Below the pieces are notes generated by a model. That model searched no databases, was not told where the DNA came from, and saw nothing but the letters and a program-made list of their open reading frames with translations. Shown here piece after piece: positions 12,756 to 24,740 of a DNA stretch of 64,000 nt; position 1 is the stretch's first letter, and each line of letters opens with the position of its first letter. The position numbers and the translations under genes are program-made. The stretch covers positions 133,270,736 to 133,334,735 of the forward strand of contig CM057463.1 of the NCBI GenBank assembly GCA_030035585.1. Reading direction: 5' to 3'. The DNA is from Dugong dugon (Eukaryota > Chordata > Mammalia > Sirenia > Dugongidae).

Positions 12756-12768
12756 TATCATGATATTA

Positions 12769-12953
12769 AGGAGCACTGGTGGCACAACTGACTGCTAACT
12801 GAAAGGTCAGAGGTTTAAACCCATTATCTGCTCTGCGGGAGAAAGATGTGGTAGTCTGATTCTGTAAATATTACAGCATTGGAAACCCTTTGGGTCAGTT
12901 CTACTCTGTCCTATAGGATTGCTATGAGTCTAATAGACTTGACGGCAATGAAT
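12769..12953 (+). repeat. AfroSINE, sense, inserted in RTE
   Basis: Starts AGGAGCACTGGTGGCACAAC, contains CTGTAAATATTACAGCATTG of the longer subtype and ends GACTTGACGGCAATGAA. Flanked by a perfect 13-bp duplication TATCATGATATTA at 12756-12768 and 12954-12966, which is itself RTE sequence. Confidence 0.92.
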
Positions 12954-13372
12954 TATCATGATATTATTTATTGGCCCAGTTGTAAGGATTTTCATTTTAT
13001 TTACATTCTGATGAAACCCACACTAAAGGGTGTAGTCTTCAACCTTCATCAATAAGTGCTTCAGGTTGTCCTTATTTTCAACAAGCAAAATTGTGTCATC
13101 TGCATATGCAGGTTGTTGATGAGTCTTCCTCCAATCCTGATGCCACATTCATCTTTCTATAGTCCAGCTTCTTGGATTATTGGCTTAGAATATAGATTGA
13201 AGAAGTGTGGTGAAAGGATACAAACTTGTCACACACCTTTTCCTATTCTGAACCAGGAAGTATTCTCTTTTTCTGTTTGAACGACTACTTCTTGATCCAG
13301 GTGAAGATTCCACAAGAGCACAATTAAGTGTTTTAGAAATCCTATTCTTTGTGTCATCCATAATTTGTTACA

Positions 13373-13760
13373 ACAGTGGTCTAGGAGAGTGAATTATGAA
13401 TAAAATAGGGACTTGTAGTGTGACTGCTGGGCAGCACTGAGGGTCCATTTGAGATCTGTGGTCTTGACTTTAAAGTTAGAAGAGTTAAGCATTGATCTCA
13501 GGGACATTCAGTTTCAGGGTACAGGCATAGAATATCTGGGGATTTAGATTCAACCGGGGTTGAGGGTTTGCATGAGCCTATGATGAAACAGGAAGGGGGT
13601 AGGGTAGTTGAGAGTATATACAAGGGAGTGATTATGATGATTGGCTCTGAAAAATAAAAAGGAGACAAGCAAGGGACTAAGAAAAGTAAGGGGCAACAGA
13701 GATGTGGTAACAACATCATAGGAATGCCAGAACTGCATTTCAGTTCTTCTCCCTTTATTG
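13373..13760 (+). repeat. Ancient interspersed repeat, right part
   Basis: Continuation of the repeat that breaks at 10899. It resumes with CTAGGAGAGTGAATTATGAA and GACTGCTGGGCAGCACTGAG in the order expected for the family. The right boundary is approximate. Confidence 0.55.
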
Positions 13761-16087
13761 TCACTTCTGCTGCATGCAAAGATCCAGTGCTAGATTTCAT
13801 TTAGTACCAAGAGAAACATTAGCAGGTAGTAAGTATTTAGGCCTTCTGCAATGCCTTTAATCTGGTAGAAATGATAATATTCCATATTGTAAATGTTATG
13901 AGTCACATGGAAACAAGAGTTATATCCATTCCATTGCTACATTGTTTCTATAATACTATAAGCAGAAACATACAAAAACAAGGTACTCAAAATAATTTTG
14001 CTTAATATAAATTATACCATTTTTTCCCCCAATGTTCATTTGCAATTTTGTCTTAAGAAACTAATATACCTAATTTATCTTGGCATAATTTATCTCCATT
14101 TGTAGTATATGAAGTTTATATACACAACACACATTAAATTTTTTTTTTTAATCTTCCACCTGACTGTCCATTTTTATGGAGCAAAGCACAGGGTTAGGTG
14201 ACCAGGTGTGTGTGAGTGTGTGCATGCGTGTGCACATACTTGTTAACAGACAAGAAGAGGGCTAGAATGCCCTTCATTTTCTGATTTTCAACATATTTCC
14301 AAAATGTTTGGATCCATACACAATTATATAATTCATGACTTGGGATCACCAATTTAAAGCCATCACTTGGCAGAGATGGGGACTTTGCATAAACTATTAC
14401 TTTTTCTTAGCAATGGAATGTTTTTCTAATATTATTTTTGAGTCAAGCAGAGATTTCTCTTAGGAGGCATTTTTCCCTCTTAATGTCAGCTAACTACATT
14501 TGGTGTATGCATGAGCCATCCCTCTGGTTGTCAAATCCTTTCCGTCTCCCCCCAAAATCAAAGTACTATTACGTTTTGTCTTTCTGTGACATCCTGTGCC
14601 TTTTTTAAGAGTAACAATAATCCACATCTGTGATTGTTGTAAATTTTGTAGAACATTTATCAGCAAGTGAAGCACATTGAATTTCATCAAACTGAAACTA
14701 AGTTTATGTTAATACATGGTACTTGTATATTCAAAAAAGTATACTAAGTAATTATGTTCACTTCAGTAATTGGCTACAAAGATTATTATAATTATTATAT
14801 TTTCAGTAGACATGTTTACATATTTCAAATTAAAACCATACAATATTATTATATTTCCATGTTGTTATCATCATGTTGAAGTGGTATCATATTGAAAATA
14901 AAAAGCAGCAATACAGTTCTCATTCCAAAACAAGTTCACTTCAAACCTCGCAATTCTTCTATATTATTAACTGCCTTTAACTCTCTCAACTGTCAACATG
15001 TTTGGACACAATTTCTTACATCCTCCCGTTGCTCAGGTTACTGCAGAAATGATTGAAGGAAACTGAAGTGTCAACCATAAACAGGTAATCACGGAATGAT
15101 GAAAGTGTGCAGCCACTATAGATGAAGTACAAAAGAAACTATTAAGCTAAAATAATTTTTCAAATCCAGAAAGGCAAAAAAGAATTAAGAAAAAAAAAAA
15201 AAAAAAAGGGAAAATACATGCTAAATAATCCTTCGGTGAGATTATCCAATTTGAATGGGGTATAATCAGGACAGCAGTAGTTAAATGATAATTTAAAAAC
15301 TCTTGGAAACCTTGACTCTTGATTATTCCACAGTCATTTAAAAATTAAAAACAAGTTTGATCATTGAAACAACGAAATTAAACTCTATTGATGAGAGTTA
15401 ATTATGTCATTATTGACCATTCTAAGAATTCACTCACAAAACTGCTAAGAGTTGATTAATCAAATAGCCATAAAATCTCACTAACAACACTTCTTAAAAG
15501 TACTGGGCCATCATTACATTTTAGGGTATTCTTCTATGTAAATATTTCTTGTCTACAAATTCTAGACAATGGGGCAATATGAATGTAGGCAAACCTCAAA
15601 ACAGTTTAAGGGAAAAAATACAATGATAGAGTACTTACTAAATTACACTATCAGATAGTATATGGCTTGAACCAGAAAAAAAAAGTAACTTAAAAAAGAG
15701 AGTTTATTTTTCTGGAGTAACAGAAAACCTAGGGATGAGTGTTGTTTCAGCAGTTCTAGAAAACTGGAAGTGAGATTTCTGATTCTCTTGGTCTATACTT
15801 CACAGTATTAAGATGGATGCTTTAGATCCAGTCAATAGGACTATCCACTAGGCAAGACAAAGGGACAAAGGTAAAGGGCAAAAGGGACACCATGAGCCAT
15901 ATCTAAACTTCTTTCTTGGAGGCTTTCCGGAAACCACAAGCCAAGACTTATGCTTACATCATATTGGTCAGAATTACGTGAAATTCTCACTATCTGAAAT
16001 AAAAACTGGGAAAGTCAGTGTTTTTGTTAAACACTTTAGCAACACAAGCAACTTTTGGATTCATTTAATAAAGATGAATGTACAGAT
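13761..16087. other. AT-rich DNA without a recognised gene
   Basis: No supported gene. It holds a GT-rich stretch at about 14205-14240, a poly(A) run at about 15190-15208 and several smaller A/T runs. The 15660-16010 part looks like a diverged repeat that I cannot name. Confidence 0.5.
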
Positions 16088-16872
16088 TTTTGTTGTTGTT
16101 AGGTGCTGTTGAGTCAGTTCTGACTCATAGCAACCCTATCTGCAACAGAACAAAACACTGTCCTGTCTTGCACCCTTCTCACAATCGTTGCTAAGATTGA
16201 GACCAATCTTGAAGCCACGGTGTCGATCGATCTCATTGAGGGTCTTCATCATTTTTGCTGACCCTCTGATTTACCAAGCTTAACGTCCTTCTTCAGGAAC
16301 TGATCCTTCCTGATAACATGTCCAAAGTATGTGAGACCAAGTCTTGCCATCCTCACCTCTAAGGAACAATCTGGCTGTACTTCTTCCAGGTCAGATTTGT
16401 TCGTTCTTTTGGCAGTCCATGGTATATTCAATATTCTTCTCCAACACCATAATCTGAAGGCATCAATTCCTCTGTGGTCTTCCTGATTCATTCTCTAGCT
16501 TTCCAATACATACGAGGTGATTGAAAATACCATGGCTTGGGTCAGAGACACCTTAGTCCTCAAAGTGGCGTCTTTTCTTTTTAAAACTTTAAAGATGTCT
16601 TTTGCAGCAGATTTGCCCAATGCAATATGCTGTTTGATTTCTTGACTTCCATGGCATTGTTTGTGGATTCAAGTAAAATGAAATCCTTGACAACTTCAAT
16701 ATTTTCTCTGTTTATCATGATGTTTTTTGGTCCAGTTGTGGGGATTTTTTTGTTTTTGTTTTTGTTGTTGCACAGTGAAGGCTATAGTCTTTGATCTTCA
16801 TCAGTGCTTCAAGTCCTCTTCACTTTCAGTAAGCAAGGTTGTGTCATCTGCATATTGCAGGTTGTTAATATA
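16088..16872 (-). mobile_element. RTE LINE 3' fragment, antisense
   Basis: Starts with GTTGTTGTTAGGTGCTG, the complement of the RTE tail, and reaches upstream to the region just after the reverse transcriptase YADD motif. An 80-codon stretch (16249-16491, minus) remains open with LWCWRRILNIPWTAKR and LGLTYFGHVIRKDQ, the conserved C-terminal segment of the RTE protein. It is 5' truncated. Confidence 0.9.
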
Positions 16873-17352
16873 TTGTTAGTACACATTTAGAATTTTTGAT
16901 AAAGAACAAAAGACATCTGTACCATCAAACGAGAATGTGAAAATAAGGATTCCAATAGGTTGTTGCTAAACAGCCTACTTCCTAACCTTATGTACATAAG
17001 GCACATGAAGAAAATGATATAGGAGATTATAAAATAGCAATATATTATAATACATTAATTGGAACACAGGGAAGGATACAAAATATGAAGAATTGATATT
17101 TCAAGTAATAGAATTATAAGCAAAAAGTGATTAATAAAGTTAAATTTAAGAGTGCCTTAGGTTTTTAGACTTAGAGGGTGGGAAAGTTCCATGTTCATAT
17201 TCTGGCCTCACATAAATTACTCAACCTCATCTTCTAATTTCCAACTCAAAGCCTCCACTGAAACCAGATCAGTTTCTTATTCCTTTCCTCAACACTTCAC
17301 ACTTCTTAATTATCTGAAATGTATTTTATGTTCTGCAAATTTAGTAGGTCAC

Positions 17353-17885
17353 TGTCTTAGTCATTTAGTGCTGCTCCAACAGAAATACCACAAGTGGATG
17401 GCTTTACAAACAGACATTTATTCTCTCACAGTCCAGTAGGCTACAAGTCCAAATTCAGGGCATCAGCTCCAGGAGAAGTTTTTCTCTCTCTGTCGGCTCT
17501 GGAGAAAGGTCCTTGTGATGCATTAGTCTTTCCTGGGTCTGAGAGCATCTCAGCACAGGAACCTCAGGTCCAAAGGACATGCTCTGCTCCTGGCACTGAT
17601 TTCTTGGTGGTGTGATGTTCCCATGTGTCTCTGCTCACTTCTCTCTCTTATATCTCAAAAGAGATTGCATTAAGACACTATCTAATCTTGTAAACCTCAT
17701 CAATATAACCTCATCACAGTGATAGAATTTACAACACATGAGCAGATCCGATATAACCTCATCATAGTGATAGAGTTTACAACACATAAGGAAATCACAT
17801 CAGATTACACAGTCATGCAACACTGGGAATCATGACCCAGCCAAACTGACAGATATTTTCGGGGGACACTACTCAATCCATGACA
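17353..17885 (-). repeat. Solo LTR, MaLR/MLT1-like, antisense
   Basis: Bounded by TG...CA (TGTCTTAG to CATGACA) with a perfect 5-bp target duplication GTCAC at 17348-17352 and 17886-17890. The complement has the layout of ERVL-MaLR LTRs: a TGTC.TGGATTGAGT start, an AAGAGAGAAGTG stretch, a GAGAATAAATGTCTGTTTG polyadenylation region and a CCACTTGTGGTATTTCTG end. It is homologous to the LTR at 37114-37616. A local tandem repeat of about 60 bp (CAATATAACCTCATCACAGT-like) lies within 17695-17785. There are no internal retroviral genes. Confidence 0.85.
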
Positions 17886-18013
17886 GTCACTAATAATATA
17901 GTAGGTCACTAATAATTATTAATCAATAGGTGGCATTAGTTCTGCATTCATGAAATATGTTCATCATTTTGATTCCAATTTAATATACCTTCTTCTGGAT
18001 TATTATTTTTATA

Positions 18014-18148
18014 GGTCAAGGGTCAGCAAACTTTTTCTCTAAAAGAATCATGTAGTAAATATTTTAGACTTTGTGAGCAACTTACTGTCTCTGTCACATA
18101 GTTTTCTTTGTATGTTTTCAAAGTGTAAAACTCATTCTTAGCATAACA
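18014..18148 (+). repeat. hAT-type DNA transposon fragment
   Basis: Contains GGGTCAGCAAACTTTTTCTC and AAATATTTTAGACTTTGTGA, the start of a well-known mammalian hAT nonautonomous element. A fuller copy is at 40975-41310. It is cut off on the right by the LTR fragment. Confidence 0.7.
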
Positions 18149-18150
18149 AC

Positions 18151-18415
18151 TGTTGTGAATTGAATTATGCCTGCCTCCCCCCCCAAAAAAAATGTGAAGA
18201 AACCATAATTCCTATATCTGTAGATATAATGTAATTGCCTTCCATAATGCCATGTAATGTTATGTTAATGAATCATAGCAGTGGAGGGTGTGTCTTAAAC
18301 CTAATCACTTCTAAGCTATAAAGGAGCAGATTAGACACAGAGACAAGCACACACTGGGATAGACATGCCTTGTGTGGATCCTCTACAAGCCAAGGAAACA
18401 AGGAACCGCTGGGCT
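18151..18415 (+). repeat. MaLR/MLT1-like LTR, 5' portion
   Basis: Starts TGTTGTGAATTGAATTATG and shows the later GCTATAAAGGAGCAG and GACACAGAGACAAGCACACA parts of an MLT1-type LTR. It stops where RTE sequence begins, so the 3' portion is missing. Confidence 0.6.
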
Positions 18416-18602
18416 ACTGACAACTCACAATTGGTACAATAAAAAAATCATGATAAATGGAGAAAAAATTAAAGTTGGCAAGGACTTTATCGTACTTGGA
18501 TCAACAATCAACACCCATAAATGCAGCAGTCAACAAATCAAACAACATATTGCACTGGGCAAATCTGCAGCAGACGACCTCTTTAAAGTTCTAAAAAGGA
18601 AA
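18416..18602 (+). mobile_element. RTE LINE fragment, sense
   Basis: Matches the RTE region just after the reverse transcriptase core: ATCATGATAAATGGAGAAAA, TTGGATCAACAATCAACACC and GCAGACGACCTCTTTAAAG. It is truncated at both ends and joined directly to the LTR fragment. Confidence 0.85.
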
Positions 18603-19021
18603 GAAAAGAAGGAAAAAGGGAGTAAAGGAGGGAGTTACTTTTTCAGATAGAGGAAGTATCTTAAAATTTCTCTCATAATCCAAAAACAGTAATTTCAAAG
18701 GTATACAGGTGCATGAATCGACTTTTTATTTTTTCACTTATTCTTAAAAATGCAAAGTACATCATCCATGTTTCTTCTTCTTGAAATGATTGGTAAGATA
18801 TTAGTATATTCTCATCATTAAAAATCTGTGACAACATTCAGTATTGAAATATGTGTAGATGGAGTATGTGGAACAATCAGAATGCCTTTTTAGGTTTCCA
18901 GCTTGCATATTGAATAACCCTTAAAAAGTCACATGGTGGTTTTATGTATCATCAATCTCTAATTTCAAAAAGGAGTAGTCATATGCCTCTTGCAGAAATA
19001 TGATGCAAGTGATGGTAGCAA

Positions 19022-19060
19022 TGTTGATGATGATGATGACGACAAAGATGATGATGATGC
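19022..19060 (+). repeat. (GAT)n microsatellite
   Basis: Interrupted GAT/GAC trinucleotide run. Confidence 0.85.
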
Positions 19061-19075
19061 CGGCTTTCGGAAACA

Positions 19076-19316
19076 CCATGTGCTAGGGACTCTGGTAAGC
19101 ATTGCACATACATGAACATGTACACACATCATCTAACCCTAATAAAATCTGGCAGGTGGAAACTACTGTCATCCCCATTTTACATATTTGGAAATTAAAG
19201 CACAGGAAGTTTATATAGGTTATGAATGTCAGCCATCTAGTAATTTGCAAAGATGGAATTTGTACTAAAATATGTCTGAAGCCAAAATACATGGGCTTAA
19301 CTACTACACTAAGCAA
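19076..19316 (-). repeat. MIR, antisense
   Basis: Order typical of antisense MIR: CCATGTGCTAGGGACTCTG, ACTGTCATCCCCATTTTACA, a diverged middle and GGCTTAACTACTACACTAAG at the head. Confidence 0.75.
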
Positions 19317-20295
19317 TTAGCTAATGACATGTACAGGGTAAACTCATATCACAAATAATTTTTGTTTTCCTCAGAAGAACATAACTTTTTCTTTCATATT
19401 TTGTGCACAGTTTATTGTTGTGTATGATATAAATGAAGCTTAATATTTAGAGGGACTATTAATTTGCTTTAGAGCAAAGAAATTAAATACTAACAAGAAC
19501 TTTAACCAGTTATCGCTTATCTCCTAGGGAGAAATCCTTTGTTGCAATCTTTTCATGTATTAACGCTTGAAAAAAATGGAGTTCCTTTATTTAGTAAAAT
19601 TTAAAAGATTATTTAAATGCATCAAATTAGAAAGAGATCAAGTAAACCATAAGGAATGATTTTTAAGGCTTTATAGTTATAAAAAAAAAGGATATCAAGG
19701 TATTCAGAGTAGACAGCTGCAAGCCATGGTAGATTTATACTAATGCTTTTAGGTTGATAGAAATAGTTCATTTCCTTCAATTATTGCTGCCCAATATTAT
19801 AGTGCATTTCTAGGTGGCATTAATTCCTTTGAGGTTAAATATGTTGAGAAATAAAATTGCTGCTTGACAGGAAAAAGATGCTGCAGTTAAAATAGGAATT
19901 TTGGTGGGAGGCCGTTATCACCCTCTGCTAGGAAAGTCAAATAGATTAATATGTATTGTAGAGATTTTCTGTCTCAGGGAAGTCCTTTCATCTACCTGCC
20001 AATACCAGATCAGCAAGTCAAGGACTTACCATGATATAACACATGACAAGAAAAGCCGTTTTTCTCTAAATCTATTGCTAAGCAGTATGAATATTAATAG
20101 CTAATGAAATACCAATTCTAATCTGCAGGCAGAAGACTCACGCAATTCTTCATGTCGTAGGTTTGGCGAAAACAACGATTGATGAGAACCTTGAAGACTT
20201 CTTGAATAAGCTGGCTAAGAACTTCATTAAACAATATTATCCTACTTGTTAAAAGCAGGATAATAAAAATAATAAATAAATAAGTAATAAAAAAA

Positions 20296-21528
20296 TACAT
20301 TGAAAGGGAACTGCCAGAAATTCAAGCCAGATTCAGAAAAGGATGTGGAATGAAGGTAATCATTCAGATGGATTAATCATTCAGATGCTGATGTCAGATG
20401 GATTTTGGCCGAAACCAGAGAATAACAAAAAGATGCTTGCCTGTGTTTTATTGACTATGTAAAGGCATTTTGACTGCGTGGATTATAACAAATTATGGAT
20501 AACACTAAGAAGAATGGGAATTCCATAACACTTAATTTTGTTTATGTGGAAACTGTACATTGACCAAGAGGCAGTTGTTTGAACAGAACAAAGGGGTACT
20601 GTGTGGTTAAAAATCAAGAAAGTTGTGTGTCAGGATTGTATCCTTTTAGCATATTTATTTAATCTATATGCTGAGCAAATAATCCCAGAAGCTGGACTAC
20701 ATGAAGAAGAACACAGCATCAGGATTGGAGGAAGGCTCATTAACAACCTGTGATATGCAGATGACACAACCTTGCTTGCTGAAATGAAGGGGACTTGAAG
20801 CACCAATGAAAATCAAGGACTATAGACTTCAGTATGGATTACACTTTAACATAAAGCAAACAAAAAATCTTCACAACTGGACCAATAAGCAACATCATGA
20901 TAAGCAAAGAAAATATTGAAGTTGTCAAGGATTTCCTTTCACTTAGATTCACAATCAACTCCCATGGAAGCAACAGTCAAGAAACCAAATGCCAAATGAC
21001 GTACTGCATTGGGCAAATCTGCTGCAAAAGACCTCTTCTAAGTGTTGAAAAGCAAAGATGTCACCTTGAAGACTAAGCTGTGCCTGACCCAAGCCATGGT
21101 GTTTTGATTGTCTCACATGCATACGAAAGCTGGATGAATAGGAAGACTGAAGAAGAATTGGTGCCTTTTAACTATGGTGTTGATGAAGAATACTGAATAT
21201 ACTATGGGCTGGTAGAAGAATGAACAAATCTGTCTTGGAATGCTTCCTAGAAGTGAAGATAGTAAGACTTTGCCTTGCTTACTCTGGAGATGTTCTCAGG
21301 AGGGACCAGTCTCTGGATAGGGATATCATGCTTTGCTTGATAAAGAGAGGGTCAGCAAAAAAAAAAAAGGAAGAACCTCAACCAAATGGATTTACATAGC
21401 GGCTGCAACAGTGGGCTCAAACACAGCAATGATTGTGAGGATGGTGAAGTACTGGGCAGTGTTTTGTTCTGTTGTACATGGGGTTGTTATGAGTCAGAAC
21501 CAACTCGCTGACAACACCAACAACAAAA
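20296..21528 (+). mobile_element. RTE LINE 3' half, sense
   Basis: Covers the reverse transcriptase to the 3' end. It begins near GGGAACTGCCAGAAATTCAA, passes TATGCAGATGACACAACC (the YADD catalytic motif) at about 20755 and ends with a GACAACACCAACAACAAAAA tail. Stops and frameshifts break the frame throughout. The open frame at 21333-21719 is a chance extension past its end. Confidence 0.92.
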
Positions 21529-23452
21529 AGGGTAAAAACTTTATACCTTGTCAATGGGTAGCTGAAAGGAGAGAAATCAAAGTATTTTTTCTTGTTATGC
21601 AATGGATTGTTCTTTATGCCATTTATACCCCTCAGTTTTCTATATTACTCTTCCAAATTTTATACAATACTATCTACTTGTCTCAAAAGAGAAAAGTCCA
21701 CGTTCTTCCACAGCACTAGTCTTTTCATTTATATGGTGGTACCTTAATTATCTGGTCTACGGTGGGAAAGGCCATTAGATAAACTAGGCACATAATGTGG
21801 TTCATCTTCCTTTGGGGAGACATTCTTTGGTTCTCCTAAAGGTCACCAGTTCTTCCTTTGGAATTCTTTGTGGTGCGATTCAGACAGCACTGGACTAGGA
21901 ACTGCCGAATGTGAGTTCTTTGCATGACCGTCCCCCAGCACTTACATGTACAAGTAGAGCTTAATTTATGAAATTGGGTGCATTTACTATCACTTTAGAA
22001 ACAAGACTAAGAGTCTTGCTCTTTCTTATTTCCAAGCTCAGGCAACTCAGATTCACAGAATTTTCAGGTATAAGAAACATAAATGGCCACCTAGTTTGAC
22101 CACATTGTTTTACTAAAATGGGAATTTGGCTGCTAGACCTTGTAACCTGATGATGGAATGGGAAACTGGAAAATTAGAAAAAATGGATGCAAGAACTCAA
22201 AAATCCTAGGAATTTAGCTTAGGAGCAAATAGTCCATATATATCAGCAGACACTGAGAGCATAGTAAAAGTACGGTGCAATGAAATTACTGCTATAAAAA
22301 ATGAAAAATTTTAGTTATTATGAAAAACGTTACATAATGCTCAGTATATATTTGTTAATTTAAAAGCAGTATGTTATGTATTTCAGAATATTGCTCACTG
22401 AAATAGTTAAAACAATAAATCCTCCAAATGCGGAAGTTTTTGGTGACAAATGGATAATTCACTCATTGGAATACCAAATTTGATGTTGATATAGCATAAA
22501 TTAAGGGATAGATTTATAGATGTATAATCTTTACTAAAAGTTTTAACATGAAGGAAGAAAGGATGTGATGGGTAATACTGTTATGAAAAATGATATGCTG
22601 ATACATGAATTGTGTCTGCAAATAATATTTCTAAACCTTATATAATAAGACAAATGTATGCATATTTAACATAAAGAACAAAATTAATTAACACACACCA
22701 TGATGAAAAGATATTTCTACTGACCACATGGGTATGAAAATGACGTTAAAGTGCTAGAAGTGTCATCTGTAAATAAGTGTTCAATATGCAATAACAAAAT
22801 CATTTAAGTGCTCATATAAATGAGCTTCAAGTTTGCTAGCTGTGGTTTTATTGTTTTCTCTCCTCCTAACACCACTTTACCTCTCGTGGGTTTCCAATAA
22901 GTGGAATTAACTATATTCAAAATCATATTCATATTCCATTTTCTAAACATTTAGTAATTTTCATTGCTCTCTCTTCCAGGGAAATGACATTAATACTTGA
23001 TTTCATTATTTAATGTTCTTTTAAATGTAAAAATGCTTTTTGACTATGTTGCTTTTGGACTGAAAAATACTGATATATAAAAATAGACACAACAGATTTA
23101 AACAACAAATTATTTCCAAAACTGTAGAGTGTTATAATTTGCATACCCAGTCCAGGAATTCTGGGATATTAGGGAAAATTACCAGCAATTCTAGCTGCAT
23201 TTCTATCACAGGGCTTAAATGAAAAAGTATGAAGGCAGCTTTGGTTTGGAGAATTATGAAAATGGATTGCCTGGATTGAGGACTATAAACAAAGAGGCAA
23301 AATAAAAGTTGCCCCAGCCTTGATGAGCAAGGAAAAAGAGAAATGGAAGATGAGACTAGAAGAAAAGTTAACTAACTTTTAGGTAGAAGAGAGAGAAAGA
23401 CAAGTATCCTCTCACTCCTCTTTTTGGTACTGGCATGGTTAACTTTTGAATT
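21529..23452. other. AT-rich DNA without a recognised gene
   Basis: No supported gene or recognisable repeat. The region is uniformly AT-rich. Confidence 0.5.
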
Positions 23453-23464
23453 AACATAAGATAA

Positions 23465-23632
23465 AAAACAAAAAACCAAACCCGTTGCCGCTAAGTCAAT
23501 TCCGACTTACAGTGACCCTGTAGGATGGAGTAGAACTACCCCCTAGGTCTTCCAAGGAGCAGCTGGTGGATTTGAACTGCCGACTTTTTGGTTAGCAGCC
23601 TGAGATCTTAACCACTACACCATCAGGGCTCC
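23465..23632 (-). repeat. AfroSINE, antisense, full length
   Basis: A-rich tail then CCCGTTGCCGCTAAGTCAAT, ending with the head complement ACCATCAGGGCTCC. Flanked by AACATAAGATAA (about 23453-23464) and AACACAAGATAA (23633-23644). Confidence 0.92.
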
Positions 23633-23934
23633 AACACAAGATAATGTTACTAAAATATTCTTTAACCAGGATCTTTATAACGTGTTTTTAAGGGCGTATG
23701 TGTGGGAAACAGGAAGGAGGGAAACACTTCTCCAAGTTTAAGAAGCACAGAGCCAGAATGGAACTATTTCAGAAGTGATGTGTAGGAAGAGTACTCACCA
23801 AACCAAGAGGAGGAGCACATCATAGCTATGGTAACAGTGAAGATCAACAGTAGTCATCAAGGACTGGCAACTTCAGTAAAGGAGGCACACTGGAGACTTC
23901 CACATACCAATCATTAAAACTAGATGAGGGCTTA

Positions 23935-24091
23935 AACAACCCATTGCCGTCAAGTTGATTCTGACTCATAGCAACCCTATAGGACAGAACAGAGCTTCCC
24001 CAAAGGGTTTTGAAGGAATGGCTGGTGGATTCAAACTGCTGACCTTTTGGTTAGCAGCCGGAGCTTTTAACTACTGTGCCACCAGGGCTCC
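23935..24091 (-). repeat. AfroSINE, antisense, full length
   Basis: From AACAACCCATTGCCGTCAAG to the head complement CCACCAGGGCTC. Flanked by AGATGAGGGCTTA at 23922-23934 and AGATGGGGGCTTA at 24092-24104, one mismatch in 13. Confidence 0.93.
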
Positions 24092-24104
24092 AGATGGGGG
24101 CTTA

Positions 24105-24740
24105 CAGTGCATGAAACAAGGGGCCAGATATTATGAGAGATTTGAGACAAAATATGACAGGATCTGAATTATATCTTAAGAGAGTCACTGTGGCTGTTTT
24201 GCTAAGAATATACTCAAGAAGGCCAAGAGTATAATTGGAGACCAGTGAAGAGACTATTTTCATAAATTGGTCAAGATGTCATGGTAGAATTCAAACTTTT
24301 AAAATGATGGTATGAGGAGCTTCATGGACACTCTCCTAGTGAAACAACCATAACTGATGAAATAAAAAAAAATTAAATTTTCTGAAAATTAACTAAGGTC
24401 ATACAGCAAATGAAAAAACATATACTAAAGAAAATCTACTAAATTGTGGTAAGAACAGCAAGAGTCTGTGGCATTTGAGCCATGACCCACTTCCTTCCCC
24501 AGCTGTCAGTTCTGAGTGACAGAAGTCCTATTCTGAGTCGGTGCAGCCAAAAACACAGGGTTTTCTACCTACCAGCTCTCAGTCAAGGGGAATGATTTCC
24601 TGGGAGTGAGGGGACATTAGCATTTCTCATCCCCCCTGCTCTGTGCTGTAAAAATTATATTCTGGGCATGATCAGTTGAGAGTTTTACTTCTCCAGTATG
24701 CAGTAGTAGAGTAGAATCTGTATCCCAGGCACAGCATGCC
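24105..24740. other. No recognised gene or repeat
   Basis: Single-copy-looking sequence between an AfroSINE and an RTE fragment. I see nothing codable or structured in it. Confidence 0.5.

Larger units (their letters stand above)
10900..13372 (-). mobile_element. RTE LINE nest, antisense, inserted in the ancient repeat
   Basis: The whole insertion is flanked by a perfect 10-bp duplication ACAGTGGTCT at 10890-10899 and 13373-13382. It contains two antisense RTE 3' ends. One starts at 10900 and fades near 11350; the other starts at about 11512 with GTTGTTGTTGTTGTTAGG and reaches 13372. About 160 bp of unassigned AT-rich sequence lies between them. The second copy is interrupted by an L1 3' end and an AfroSINE. 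Antisense segments such as ATGGTATATTCAATATTCTT correspond to the ILNIPW motif of the RTE protein. Confidence 0.85.
18603..20295. other. AT-rich DNA without a recognised gene
   Basis: Apart from the GAT run and the MIR, I see no gene or recognisable element. The small open frames at 19901-20104 and 20118-20300 have no recognisable protein features. Confidence 0.5.

Noticed and set aside
21333..21719. 128-codon open frame after an RTE copy
   Set aside because: Starts in the RTE 3' end and runs out by chance into unique DNA; not a real fusion gene.
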